A stretch of DNA of 43,704 nt from Silicimonas sp. (lineage in GTDB: Bacteria; Pseudomonadota; Alphaproteobacteria; Rhodobacterales; Rhodobacteraceae): NCBI GenBank assembly GCA_022820365.1, contig JAJEFO010000102.1:1-43704 (forward strand), in the 5' to 3' direction. The notes under the pieces are model-generated. The model made no database searches, was not told where the DNA came from, and saw nothing but the letters and a program-made list of their open reading frames with translations. Positions 16,765 through 24,711 of the stretch are shown here, piece by piece. The translations under genes and the position numbers were made by a program. Position 1 is the stretch's first letter; the number at the start of each line of letters is the position of its first letter.

Positions 16765-18009
16765 CTACTGCAGGAAGCCTGCTTCCTTCGCAGCGGTCCG
16801 GTATGCCGCTTCAACGTCAGCCAGAGCCTCTTCTGCGCTCTCGTCACCCTTGTAGAAGTCCACCAGTTCGGAACCCAGTGCGTTGTGCATCAGGTTGATG
16901 AACGGGATCATCGGGTAAGGCTTGGCACCAGCTGCTGCTGTTGCTGCAACACCTGCTGCTGCCGGGCCGGCCCGGAAGCCGTCAATCAGCCAGATGGCTT
17001 TGTCGTTGTGCTCATCCATCAGATCAGGGGTCAGACCGCTGACCAGAGCCGCAAAGGTGGCCTCCGCGTCTTCATCCGGAATGTTCTTGGCGACGGTCAC
17101 GCCATCCCACCACAGGGTTGCGGCCGGTGTCGATCCGCCACCTGCTGTGGGTGCTGCAGACAAAACGGTGTTTGACGTGACTTCGTCGCTCGAACCTTCA
17201 TCGTCAAGAACCGCACCACCGCGCGACCCCCACATGACGGCCATGGCCGCCTTTCCGGCTTCCCACAGGCCCTGGGTCTCATTCGAGGCATGGCTCAGGT
17301 GATCCGGGTGCGAGTACTCGAGCAGCGACTTGATTGTCCCCAGAGCGGCAATGCCTTCTGGCGAGTTGACGTTTGGCTCAGCCGAACCCGGCTTGAACAG
17401 CTCACCTCCGTTGGCGAAGAAGAACAGGTTGAATATTTCGCCGACGTTCCAGCCAACCTTCATGTTCATCACGATCGGATGTTCCATGATGCCTGCGGCG
17501 CGGACTTTCTCGGCCGCTGCAACGATCTCTTCAACGGTTGCCGGGATCCCTTCGACACCAGCCTGCTCGAGGATGTCGGTGCGCGAATACAGGTGCTGGG
17601 AGTTCGCCATGAATGCCACAGCCATGACTTTGCCGCCGATGGTGATCAGCTGCGACGGCTTCAGGTGCTGGCCGTATTTTGCAACATATTCGTCCAGCGG
17701 GCGGACCAGGTCGTCGTTCATCAGCTGGGTCAGGGTCGAGTTGGCGACTATGACCGAGGTGTACTCTGCCGGGTTCGGGGTCAGAGCCTGGTTCATCATG
17801 TCACGCGTGTTGTCGCGCAGGTTGATGGTGAACTCGCCGGCATTTGCCGCGCAATTGGCTTCGGCGGCGCCAGCAACGGCCTGAATGGCCGGGAAGTCGG
17901 AGCCGAGGATCCGGACCGATTTGCCGGACGGACCACAGTCTGCCGCGAATGCTGTCGAACCCATTAGGCCAGCTACGGCACCCGCGAGGGCTACTTTCTT
18001 CAGTAACAT
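16765..18009 (-). CDS. Extracellular solute-binding protein of ABC importer 1
   Basis: The 414-residue protein begins with a Sec signal peptide (MLLKKVALAGAVAGLMGSTAFA, predicted cleavage before ADCG). The mature part resembles family 1 (MalE/UgpB-type) solute-binding proteins, for example in IGGKVMAVAFMANSQHLYSRTDIL, the cue for a two-lobed periplasmic receptor. The C-terminus (ESAEEALADVEAAYRTAAKEAGFLQ) closely matches its paralogue at 39755-40999, which is also 414 residues long. The gene is second in the operon, after the ATPase. The ligand cannot be deduced; MalE-type receptors bind sugars and glycosides but also glycerophosphodiesters and other polar solutes. Confidence 0.9.
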   Translation of the reverse strand: MLLKKVALAGAVAGLMGSTAFAADCGPSGKSVRILGSDFPAIQAVAGAAEANCAANAGEFTINLRDNTRDMMNQALTPNPAEYTSVIVANSTLTQLMNDDLVRPLDEYVAKYGQHLKPSQLITIGGKVMAVAFMANSQHLYSRTDILEQAGVEGIPATVEEIVAAAEKVRAAGIMEHPIVMNMKVGWNVGEIFNLFFFANGGELFKPGSAEPNVNSPEGIAALGTIKSLLEYSHPDHLSHASNETQGLWEAGKAAMAVMWGSRGGAVLDDEGSSDEVTSNTVLSAAPTAGGGSTPAATLWWDGVTVAKNIPDEDAEATFAALVSGLTPDLMDEHNDKAIWLIDGFRAGPAAAGVAATAAAGAKPYPMIPFINLMHNALGSELVDFYKGDESAEEALADVEAAYRTAAKEAGFLQ

Positions 18010-18035
18010 TTAATTCTCCTTGGTTTCTGTTGGTT

Positions 18036-18089
18036 CGGTGCGCCTTGCAACCGCGCACCGCTTGGTGAACCACGGCCCTTGCCGGGCCG
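18036..18089 (-). promoter_or_regulatory. Two consecutive hairpins between the ATPase and binding-protein genes
   Basis: Two inverted repeats occupy the 96-nt gap. The first has arms CGGTGCGC (18036-18043) and GCGCACCG (18053-18060) with a 9-nt loop. The second has arms CGGCCC (18073-18078) and GGGCCG (18084-18089) with a 5-nt loop. On the transcribed minus strand they follow the ATPase gene and precede the binding-protein gene. They may allow separate expression levels for the two. No T-run follows either stem. Confidence 0.45.
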
Positions 18090-18105
18090 AGGTCATGGCT
18101 TCGGG

Positions 18106-19155
18106 TCAGTCCCCGGCTCGCTCTCCCGTCTTCGCATCGAAGAGGTGGCAGTGATCTGTTGAGATGCGGATCGAAACCGTGTCGTCGATTTCGGCGCGAT
18201 AGTTCTTGTCGGCCTTCACGGATACCAGAGAGCCGCCGATACGGACGGACACCATGGTTGCGTCCCCCAGGAGTTCCATCGTGTAGATCGGGGCGTTGAT
18301 CTGGCCGCCTTCGGAGACCACCTCTGCATCCTCGGCGCGGAAGCCAAGGGTCAGAGGGCCTTCCGGCGCCGAAAGGCCTTCGATCAATGCGTTTTCGGCC
18401 TTGAAGGAACCGCCGCCCATCTCGCCATCAACAAGATTCATGGCCGGGTTGCCGATGAAGCTCGCCACGAATGCGTTGGCGGGTTTGTCGTAAATCTCAG
18501 TCGGGGTGCCAACCTGCTGCACGACACCTTGCTTCATGACCACAACGCGGTCGGCGAGTGTCATGGCTTCGATCTGGTCGTGGGTCACGTAAACCGTTGT
18601 CACGGCCAGCTCATGGCTGAGGTTCTTGATCTGGGCCCGGGTGGAGACCCGGAGCTTGGCGTCAAGGTTCGAGAGCGGTTCGTCCATCAGGAAGACGTTA
18701 GGTTCCCGCACGATCGCCCGGGCGAGCGCGACACGCTGCCGCTGGCCACCCGACAGTTCCGCCGGCTTTCGGTGCAGGAACTCATCCAGCTCCACCATGG
18801 TAGAGGCGCGGCGCACCCTTTCGTCATGTGTAGATGGATCGACACCGCGAACCTTCAGAGGAAAGCGGATGTTCTCGTAGACGTTCATGTTGGGGTAGAG
18901 CGCGTAGGACTGGAACACCATGGCGACGTCGCGGTCCTTTGGCTCAAGGTCATTGACGACACGGCCGTCAATCGAGATTTTGCCCGACGAAGGATCCTCA
19001 AGCCCCGCGACCATGCGCATCGTTGTCGTCTTGCCGCAGCCCGAGGGGCCGAGAAGAACGAGAAACTCGCGATCTGCAATTGTCAGATCAAAATCATGTA
19101 CGCCAACGAAGCTGCCCCACCGTTTGGTGATGTTGCTCAACACGATTTCGGCCAT
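18106..19155 (-). CDS. ABC transporter ATP-binding protein, MalK/UgpC family (importer 1)
   Basis: The 349-residue ATPase has Walker A GPSGCGKTT at 36-44, Q-loop AMVFQSYALYP, signature ELSGGQRQRVALARA, and Walker B VFLMDEPLSNLDAKLR. A C-terminal regulatory/TOBE region from about 240 contains GFRAEDAEVV and VSIRISTDHCHLFD. It is the first gene of the five-gene minus-strand operon. MalK-type ATPases can serve more than one importer, and the paralogous importer at 37732-40999 has no ATPase gene nearby, so this protein may energise both. An inverted repeat at 19238-19259 lies about 80 nt upstream. Confidence 0.93.
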   Translation of the reverse strand: MAEIVLSNITKRWGSFVGVHDFDLTIADREFLVLLGPSGCGKTTTMRMVAGLEDPSSGKISIDGRVVNDLEPKDRDVAMVFQSYALYPNMNVYENIRFPLKVRGVDPSTHDERVRRASTMVELDEFLHRKPAELSGGQRQRVALARAIVREPNVFLMDEPLSNLDAKLRVSTRAQIKNLSHELAVTTVYVTHDQIEAMTLADRVVVMKQGVVQQVGTPTEIYDKPANAFVASFIGNPAMNLVDGEMGGGSFKAENALIEGLSAPEGPLTLGFRAEDAEVVSEGGQINAPIYTMELLGDATMVSVRIGGSLVSVKADKNYRAEIDDTVSIRISTDHCHLFDAKTGERAGD

Positions 19156-19237
19156 GCTCTCCCTCCCACGGCGGTTGCAGGCAGAACCGCAGCAGACACT
19201 TTTACGGTAAACTCAGGGCTGGCGATTCGGCAAGCAA

Positions 19238-19259
19238 TTTTTGCATGCGTATGCAAAAA
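19238..19259. promoter_or_regulatory. Perfect inverted repeat upstream of the importer 1 operon (probable operator)
   Basis: Arms TTTTTGCAT (19238-19246) and ATGCAAAAA (19251-19259) flank a GCGT spacer. The site sits in an AT-rich patch (about 19236-19300) that contrasts with the GC-rich surroundings, 83 nt upstream of the ATPase start. TTGCAT/ATGCAA half-sites with short spacing resemble operators of LacI- or GntR-family repressors. On the minus strand, AT-rich TATATG/TTATAT motifs lie just upstream of the repeat, so a repressor bound here would block the promoter. No regulator gene is adjacent. Confidence 0.6.
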
Positions 19260-19324
19260 AACATATAAGGTGCTGACATATAATACAAAACCAAGAAAAA
19301 CACGGATGGAAGCGAGCCAGAACT

Positions 19325-19783
19325 TCACAGCGCGGCCCACTCCCTTGCGGTGATCTGCATGATCTCTCCTGTCTTGCGGGTGAACCCGTTCGACGCCTCT
19401 TCGACAGTCTCCCTGACATGCTCGGCGCTTTCGAACACGCGGTTGGCGAATTGGCGATGTTTCAGGACCGAAAACGGCGTCTCGACGGGGTTCAACTCCT
19501 GACTGCAGGATTGCAGCTTGAGCAGGGAGACGTTGGCGGGGATTTCCAGTTCTCTGGATTGGTGCCAGCCCGCACTGTCGAGGACGACGAGGGCATGCTT
19601 GCACGCAGGAACCTGCGCTCCCATCTTCTCGAGAAGGCGGTTCATCTCTTCGGTGTTGCCCTTTGCACTGACATGCCTGACCGCGGTCCCGGTTTCGGGG
19701 CAGGCTGTGGAGAACAGGTAGGCGTATCCGTAGCGGTAGTCCCGCACGATGCGCGGGCGCGTTCCCTTCCGGGCCCTGACCCT
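19325..19783 (-). pseudogene. Fragment of an IS630-family transposase (C-terminal half)
   Basis: An open stretch of about 150 codons matches the C-terminal part of IS630-type DDE transposases: ARKGTRPRIVRDYRYGYAYL, then HALVVLDSAGWHQS with the second catalytic aspartate, and SQELNPVETPFSVLK with the catalytic glutamate. A TAA at 19784-19786 ends the homology upstream. The N-terminal helix-turn-helix and the first catalytic aspartate are missing; full-length members have roughly 340 residues. It is therefore a dead remnant. It lies just beyond the probable promoter region of the importer 1 operon. Confidence 0.82.
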
Positions 19784-19960
19784 TTAAAGCATGCCTTTCT
19801 GATCAATTCTCACTTCGCCTTGAAAGTGTTCAGCTCAGCAAGCCTGATTGGGTCGAAATCTTGTGATTGTGTGTCAAGCAAATGAGTCCAAACGTAACTG
19901 CTCGGGCCATTTTTGCGGAAGTTGCCAAATTTTACGAAGGTAGAGAGAGTGCGCTTCCTG

Positions 19961-20650
19961 TCAATCAAGGCTTGCGACTCGGTCGAGCAGGTCCCGTGCG
20001 CGGGCAAGATCGTCCGGCGTCGTGACCTTGAAATTGGCCTCGGAGCCCTCGACGACCCGCACATCGAGCCCGGCGGCACGGGCCACTTCGACATCGTCGG
20101 CTGCGTCGCCCGGGAAGTTTCGGTGCGCGTCCAGGATGCGCTTGAAATTGAACCCTTGCGGCGTCTGTGCGCGCCAGAGATCGTTCCGGGACCGCGCTTC
20201 CAGCGCGATGCCGTCCTTCGCAAACCAGAGCGCGTCGACGACGGGCAGGGCAGGAAAGGCGCCGTCGTGCCTGGCGAGTGCAGTGATGACCCCGCGGATG
20301 ATGCGAGGGGTCACGAAGGGTCGGGCCGCATCGTGGATCAGGACGTTTCCCGGTGCCATGGGGACCAGCGCCTCAAGGCCGGCGCGAACCGATTGCGCCC
20401 GGGCTTTGCCACCAACGACCGGATCAAGCAGGCGATCCCGATCCATCCCTTCCATCGCCGCGTCATACAACTCGCCGTCTCCGTTGCCGATGACGACCAG
20501 GACGCAGGAAGTCTCCGGGAGAGCGAGGACGCATTCGATTGTGTGCCTCAACAGCGCCTTGCCACCTAGATCGGCGTATTGCTTCGGCACATCGCCGCCG
20601 ATGCGCACACCGCGCCCGGCCGCGACGATCAGGAAGGCAGTCGCAGTCAT
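19961..20650 (-). CDS. ispD: IspD-family cytidylyltransferase
   Basis: The 229-residue protein starts MTATAFLIVAAGRGVRIGG and carries the IspD family marks: PKQY in the CTP-binding loop, HDAARP, AQTPQGF, and FKVTTPDDLARA near the C-terminus. IspD couples CTP with 2-C-methyl-D-erythritol 4-phosphate in isoprenoid synthesis. Related enzymes make CDP-ribitol or CDP-glycerol-type compounds. Many alphaproteobacteria have a fused IspDF; this one stands alone. It is 4 nt downstream of a sugar dehydrogenase gene rather than next to ispF, so a polyol- or sugar-phosphate substrate is possible. The family is certain, the pathway less so. Confidence 0.8.
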   Translation of the reverse strand: MTATAFLIVAAGRGVRIGGDVPKQYADLGGKALLRHTIECVLALPETSCVLVVIGNGDGELYDAAMEGMDRDRLLDPVVGGKARAQSVRAGLEALVPMAPGNVLIHDAARPFVTPRIIRGVITALARHDGAFPALPVVDALWFAKDGIALEARSRNDLWRAQTPQGFNFKRILDAHRNFPGDAADDVEVARAAGLDVRVVEGSEANFKVTTPDDLARARDLLDRVASLD

Positions 20651-20654
20651 GGCG

Positions 20655-21578
20655 TCACCACTCGAAAGGAGGGGCCACCTGGCGGTGGGCCACTGCCATT
20701 GCATCAGACACGATGCGCATTGGTGACAAGTCCACGTCGCTCGACCCCGACTCGATCAGTGCCGAAAGGCGTTCGTAGAGCGCATGGTATTCCCGATCCG
20801 GACCCGACACTGCTTCCACGCCATCGACCAAGAGCCGTGCCCCGCCGTTGCACAGCAGTGCCACTTCTTCGTCCGCAAGAATCCTGATGTCCCATTTCGG
20901 CGGTCCTTTTCCCAGCCAGTCGAATTCCACGGACACCTCTAAACCTTCCGGATCACGCAGGGACATCCGCGCGGCGACCGGAGTGTCGCGATTCTCGGGA
21001 ATCGAAAGGGTGGCCTCGGACACGACAAGCTTGCTCGGGTGGATTGCCGTCAGGATGGACAGCGCATTGATTCCGGGATCGAGAACGCCGAAGCCGTCCA
21101 CCTGCCAGATCCAGTCCTGGCCTGGATGCCAGAACCGGACATCCTCCCTCCAGTCGATTCTCACGTCCCGGATCCGCTTGCCTTTCAGCCAGTCCCTGGT
21201 CGTCCGCACGGCGGCGGCTTCGCGCGAGTGCCAAGATGCAAACAGCGTGACGCCCGCCCTTTCGGCGAGCGAAGCAAGATCCCGCACTTCCGCCAGCGTC
21301 TTTCCGGGCGGCTTTTCCAGCATCACGTGGCATCCGGCCTCGATTGCCAGCCTTGCGTCGGGATAGCGTGCTGCCGGTGGCGTGCACAACGACACGCAAG
21401 CGATGTCAGGCGTATTGTCGAGAAGGGTCGCCAGGTTGCGAAAGGCGGGAATGCCGGCCACCTCAGCGTTTCGACTGGCCGTCGCAGCAAGCGCGAAGTC
21501 GGCACTGGCTTCGATCGCCGGAATGTGCTGGTCCCGGGCGATCTTGCCGATTCCGACGAGCGCTGTCCTCAGGGCCAC
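20655..21578 (-). CDS. Gfo/Idh/MocA-family oxidoreductase, galactose 1-dehydrogenase-like
   Basis: The 307-residue protein begins at GTG 21578 (AAAGGA upstream) with the NAD(P)-binding turn ALVGIGKIARDQHIPAI. It contains the family EKP motif (VMLEKPPGKTL, lysine in the active site) and the C-terminal stretch WREDVRFWHPGQDWIWQVDG. The latter and GVLDPGINALSIL resemble bacterial D-galactose 1-dehydrogenases, which oxidise galactose to galactonolactone. The gene sits between a small unrecognised gene (11 nt upstream) and the IspD-family gene (4 nt downstream), all minus strand. Substrate assignment to galactose, arabinose or a related aldose is tentative. Confidence 0.8.
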   Translation of the reverse strand: MALRTALVGIGKIARDQHIPAIEASADFALAATASRNAEVAGIPAFRNLATLLDNTPDIACVSLCTPPAARYPDARLAIEAGCHVMLEKPPGKTLAEVRDLASLAERAGVTLFASWHSREAAAVRTTRDWLKGKRIRDVRIDWREDVRFWHPGQDWIWQVDGFGVLDPGINALSILTAIHPSKLVVSEATLSIPENRDTPVAARMSLRDPEGLEVSVEFDWLGKGPPKWDIRILADEEVALLCNGGARLLVDGVEAVSGPDREYHALYERLSALIESGSSDVDLSPMRIVSDAMAVAHRQVAPPFEW

Positions 21579-21589
21579 ATGGCGTCCTT

Positions 21590-21964
21590 TCAAATCGGCC
21601 GGGGCTGGACGATCCTGACCGCCCGTTCGCCGATCCCCTCAATCGCGACAGCTATCCCACCAGTCGTGTTTCCAGTGATGCCGGACCGCGTGCTGGTGAG
21701 GATGACATCGTGCCCCGCAGGCAGGATGTGGCGCGAGGGCAAGGCAGTCGTCTCAGGGGTCTTCCAAGTCATCAGGTCTGCGTCGCCGTCCTCACGCAAT
21801 ACCCCGTCGATGTTCAGGGAGTTCCTGCCCTTGTCTGCGTGCGCCGCGCGACTGCGCCATATGCAACCGACCCTGCGCTGCGGAAACGACGCACCGGCGC
21901 CGGTTGCCGGAGCGCACACGGTTGGCAACACATTGACAACATGCGCAGACATGCCTTCATTCAT
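21590..21964 (-). CDS. Unrecognised 124-residue protein at the head of the dehydrogenase operon
   Basis: ATG 21964 is preceded by GGAGGGA at a good distance, and the gene ends 11 nt before the dehydrogenase start, so it looks genuinely translated. The protein has no obvious signal peptide or membrane helix. Two patches look structured: NSLNIDGVLREDGDADLMTW and GIAVAIEGIGERAVRIV near the C-terminus. I do not recognise a family. It could be a small accessory protein of the dehydrogenase or a fragment of a larger enzyme. Confidence 0.5.
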   Translation of the reverse strand: MNEGMSAHVVNVLPTVCAPATGAGASFPQRRVGCIWRSRAAHADKGRNSLNIDGVLREDGDADLMTWKTPETTALPSRHILPAGHDVILTSTRSGITGNTTGGIAVAIEGIGERAVRIVQPRPI

Positions 21965-22094
21965 TGATGTCCCTCCCTCCGTCATGCGTTACGACGGAAA
22001 CTTGCTGCCCGCAACGGGACATTGCCAGACGGGATCTTGCCGGACGGAATGGGGACGTGCAGTGTGAAACGGTGCCTATCGCGAGGATCTGTCA

Positions 22095-23177
22095 ATGATT
22101 GAACGCGACTACGACTTGCTGGGAGAGAGCGGAAAGCGGGCCGTGGAAATCGGCTTGGCTGCCGCCGAGTGGTACCATACCGACGTTCCGCGCAAGGAAA
22201 TGGTCGCGCTGATGAAGCGCAGGGACGGACCGGCGATCCGGGACAGCATTCTCTATTACGGGGCGATGGTCGTTCTCGCGGCAACCGGAGTCTTTCTCTG
22301 GCCGGACTGGTGGTCGGTTCCTTTCCTGCTGGCCTATGGGGTGCTCTATGCAAGCGGCGCGGACAGCCGTTGGCATGAAGCGGGCCATGGCACCGCGTTT
22401 CGTACGCCCTGGATGAATGACGTCGTGTATCACGTCGCAAGCTTCATGCTCGTGCGCAACCCTACGATCTGGCGCTGGAGCCACGCACGTCACCATACCG
22501 ACACGATCGTCGTCGGCCGCGATCCGGAGATCATTACCATGCGACCTCCGGACATCGTTCGGGCGACGCTTCTTTTCGTGGGCCTTGATTCAATCCGGTC
22601 GTTCTTCAAGATGTTTCGCTACGCAGTTTCAGGTCCGAATGCAGCTGAAAGGAGCTTCGTGCCTGAGCACGAGCACTGGAAAGTCGCCGCTGCGGCGCGG
22701 ACATGGATCGCAATTTACGCGGTTGTTGTTCTCCTGGCTTTCTACACGGGATCGGTCCTGCCGCTTCTCCTGGTCGGAGGGCCGGTCGTCTACGGATCGT
22801 GGCACTACGTGATGACGGGGCTGCTTCAGCATACCGGTCTTGCGGACAACGTGATCGACTATCGCCTGAACACGCGGACAGTCTACATGAACCCGGTCAG
22901 CCGGTTCATATACTGGAACATGAACTATCACATTGAGCATCACATGTTCCCCATGGTACCCTATTACGCGCTTCCGGCACTTCACGAGAGGATAAGGCAC
23001 GACCTTCCGGAGCCAAACCACTCGATCACCGAGGGTTTCGGCGAAGTCATCCATGCCTTGAAGCGGCAGCTCACGGACAAGGAATATCGTGTCAGAAAGG
23101 TGCTTCCCGAAACCGCGCGTCCGTACCGGATGGACTTGCATGCCGAGGCGCTGGGACTGCCGTCTGCAGCCGGCTGA
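22095..23177 (+). CDS. Membrane fatty acid desaturase family protein
   Basis: The 360-residue integral membrane protein has the three histidine boxes of the FA_desaturase superfamily: HEAGH at 94-98, HARHH at 130-134 and HIEHH at 279-283. H237 and H246 in HYVMTGLLQHTG complete the di-iron ligand set. Hydrophobic segments lie near 52-90, 155-175 and 200-235. Members insert double bonds or hydroxyl groups into acyl or alkyl chains using O2 and a reductant. The gene stands alone on the plus strand, divergent from the dehydrogenase operon. Neighbours do not specify a substrate; lipid, carotenoid or small-molecule hydroxylation all remain possible. Confidence 0.85.
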   Translation: MIERDYDLLGESGKRAVEIGLAAAEWYHTDVPRKEMVALMKRRDGPAIRDSILYYGAMVVLAATGVFLWPDWWSVPFLLAYGVLYASGADSRWHEAGHGTAFRTPWMNDVVYHVASFMLVRNPTIWRWSHARHHTDTIVVGRDPEIITMRPPDIVRATLLFVGLDSIRSFFKMFRYAVSGPNAAERSFVPEHEHWKVAAAARTWIAIYAVVVLLAFYTGSVLPLLLVGGPVVYGSWHYVMTGLLQHTGLADNVIDYRLNTRTVYMNPVSRFIYWNMNYHIEHHMFPMVPYYALPALHERIRHDLPEPNHSITEGFGEVIHALKRQLTDKEYRVRKVLPETARPYRMDLHAEALGLPSAAG

Positions 23178-23462
23178 GTTGCCTCCGGCAATCACGTCGC
23201 CATCCATCCGTTTCCACGCTGTTCGCAGGACGGCCACGGATGCGTGCCGGCCGTCGTTCGCCGTTTCATCAATGATCGTTGTCCGGCCGGACGGATGCTC
23301 TATTGCAAGCGTCCTTGATTGCCTGTTGGAATCATCCGTCTGTTCCGTCGCGGGCAATCCCGGGATCTGATCGGCGGCGACGTTGACCACGGCCCTGAGT
23401 GCAAGTGCTGGCATGACCGCTTGACCCACGCCAGCGTGTTCGAGCGACCAGGCGTCACGGCT
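23178..23462 (-). pseudogene. C-terminal remnant of a PrpF-family isomerase gene
   Basis: A minus-strand reading frame of about 95 codons resembles the C-terminus of PrpF-family enzymes (2-methylaconitate isomerase, 4-oxalomesaconate tautomerase). It has a VVNVAADQIPGL segment, IEHPSGRTTI, and the family-like end VAVLRTAWKRMDGDVIAGG. A TGA stops the frame at its upstream end. The N-terminal two thirds are missing, and on its 3' side the frame runs into the desaturase gene without a stop. It is a truncated leftover. The recognition is by eye and moderate. Confidence 0.55.
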
Positions 23463-23713
23463 TCATGGCTGAGAAAGCGCAGGTGATTCTGAGTGAGGAC
23501 GCGACGAAGCGAGGGCTGCGTCCGAGGACTTCGCAACTGTCACGCGAGACTGTCTTGCACCTTTCGGCGTCGCCGTACTGGCACGCCCCGGCGCAATGAC
23601 CAACGGATCCCTTCTTGCGCCTCTCATAGTGAAGACGGTGCCAGCCCGGTCAGGAATTTCGCATGTCGCCGCAATCTGATAACCAAGCGGCGGAAATCTC
23701 GGAGTAGTCGGAA
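23463..23713. other. Intergenic stretch with no recognised gene
   Basis: Together with the PrpF-like remnant this makes a 536-nt gap between two plus-strand genes. A 44-codon frame at 23465-23599 starts with ATG but shows no family features or convincing ribosome binding site. The last 20 nt carry the GGAG that serves the dehydrogenase start at 23714. Confidence 0.4.
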
Positions 23714-24616
23714 ATGACGCAAGAGGACACGGTCAATCGCCTGCGGGTGACTTTCCTGGGCTATGGCGAAGCTGCACGCGCGTTCGTGCAGGGTTGGTCG
23801 GCGACCGGAAAGCCGCATGCTTCGGCCTATGACATAAAGACCGAGAATGCGGGATCCGTGCGCGACGGAAAGTGCGCCGACTACAGAGCCGATGGCATTC
23901 AGGGATGCGAAGATCTGCGCGAAGCCATCTCGAGCGGCGGCGTCGTTTTTTCCATGGTCACGGCGGATCAATCTCATGCTGCCGCTGAAGCCGCGGCAAG
24001 GTCCGGCATCGAAGACCGCCTGTTCCTCGATTGCAACTCGTCCGCGCCCCAGACCAAGCAGGCGTCCAGCGACGTCATCGAGGCGGCTGGCGGAAAGTAC
24101 GTGGACGTCGCGGTCATGACTCCGGTTGATCCCGCATTGCACAGAACGCCAGTGCTGGCCTGTGGACCCCATGCCGAGGAAGCCGAGCGGGTCATGAAAG
24201 GGCTGGACATGAACGTTTCCGTTGTCGATGGCCCCGTGGGCAGAGCATCGGCGATGAAGCTCGTCCGCTCAATTGCCGTGAAGGGGATGGAGGCGCTGTC
24301 CGCCGAAATGCTTGCTGCCGGACGAAAGCTCGGCGTCTCGAATGAAGTCCTTGCATCCCTGGATGCTACCTATCCCGGATTTGGCTGGGCGGAGCGAGGC
24401 GCCTATGGCCTGGATCGCATGATGGTCCACGGCGAAAGGCGGGCAGCCGAGATGGAGGAGGCGGCGAAGATGGTGGCAGGCCTTGGTTTGCCTGCCGCGA
24501 TGTCTGAATCCGCTGCCCGGTGGCAGGCACTTGTTGGTGCAATGGGGCTTGATCCGGGTGAGCCGGACGCCAACAGGAGAGCCGATCTCGTGATCGCGGC
24601 GCTTGATCGGGATTGA
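23714..24616 (+). CDS. NAD(P)-dependent beta-hydroxyacid dehydrogenase-like protein (NAD_binding_2 plus DUF1932)
   Basis: The 300-residue protein opens with a Rossmann motif, FLGYGEAARAFVQGW, as in 6-phosphogluconate/3-hydroxyisobutyrate dehydrogenases. Its N-terminal domain ends with FLDCNSSAPQTK and VDVAVMTPVDP, where canonical members have a D/S-AP-VSGG element. The C-terminal helical half contains SAMKLVRSIAVKGMEAL, with the catalytic lysine position (K in MKLVRS), and resembles DUF1932. It would oxidise a 3-hydroxyacid with NAD(P). It is a single plus-strand gene with GGAG about 13 nt upstream. Substrate is unknown. Confidence 0.78.
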   Translation: MTQEDTVNRLRVTFLGYGEAARAFVQGWSATGKPHASAYDIKTENAGSVRDGKCADYRADGIQGCEDLREAISSGGVVFSMVTADQSHAAAEAAARSGIEDRLFLDCNSSAPQTKQASSDVIEAAGGKYVDVAVMTPVDPALHRTPVLACGPHAEEAERVMKGLDMNVSVVDGPVGRASAMKLVRSIAVKGMEALSAEMLAAGRKLGVSNEVLASLDATYPGFGWAERGAYGLDRMMVHGERRAAEMEEAAKMVAGLGLPAAMSESAARWQALVGAMGLDPGEPDANRRADLVIAALDRD

Positions 24617-24711
24617 AGCAGGTCGCACCTTCCGCCGAGGCGCACATACGCGCCCGCCCGTGATGACCTGATCGCCATGAACGTGGTGCTTTCGGAGGCG
24701 GAGCTCCTGCT

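Noticed and set aside
16922-16960. GCT/GCAGCA-rich short repeat within the importer 1 receptor gene
   Set aside because: It encodes an alanine-rich stretch (GVAATAAAGA) that is also present in the importer 2 paralogue, so it is ordinary coding sequence.
19784-19960. Tail of a minus-strand frame (ending LNTFKAK at 19810) downstream of the IspD-family gene
   Set aside because: It has no start of its own and reads out of frame through the IspD-family gene. It might be a gene remnant, but no family is recognisable.
23465-23599. 44-codon plus-strand frame in the gap before the beta-hydroxyacid dehydrogenase
   Set aside because: No convincing ribosome binding site or family similarity, and no operon partner.
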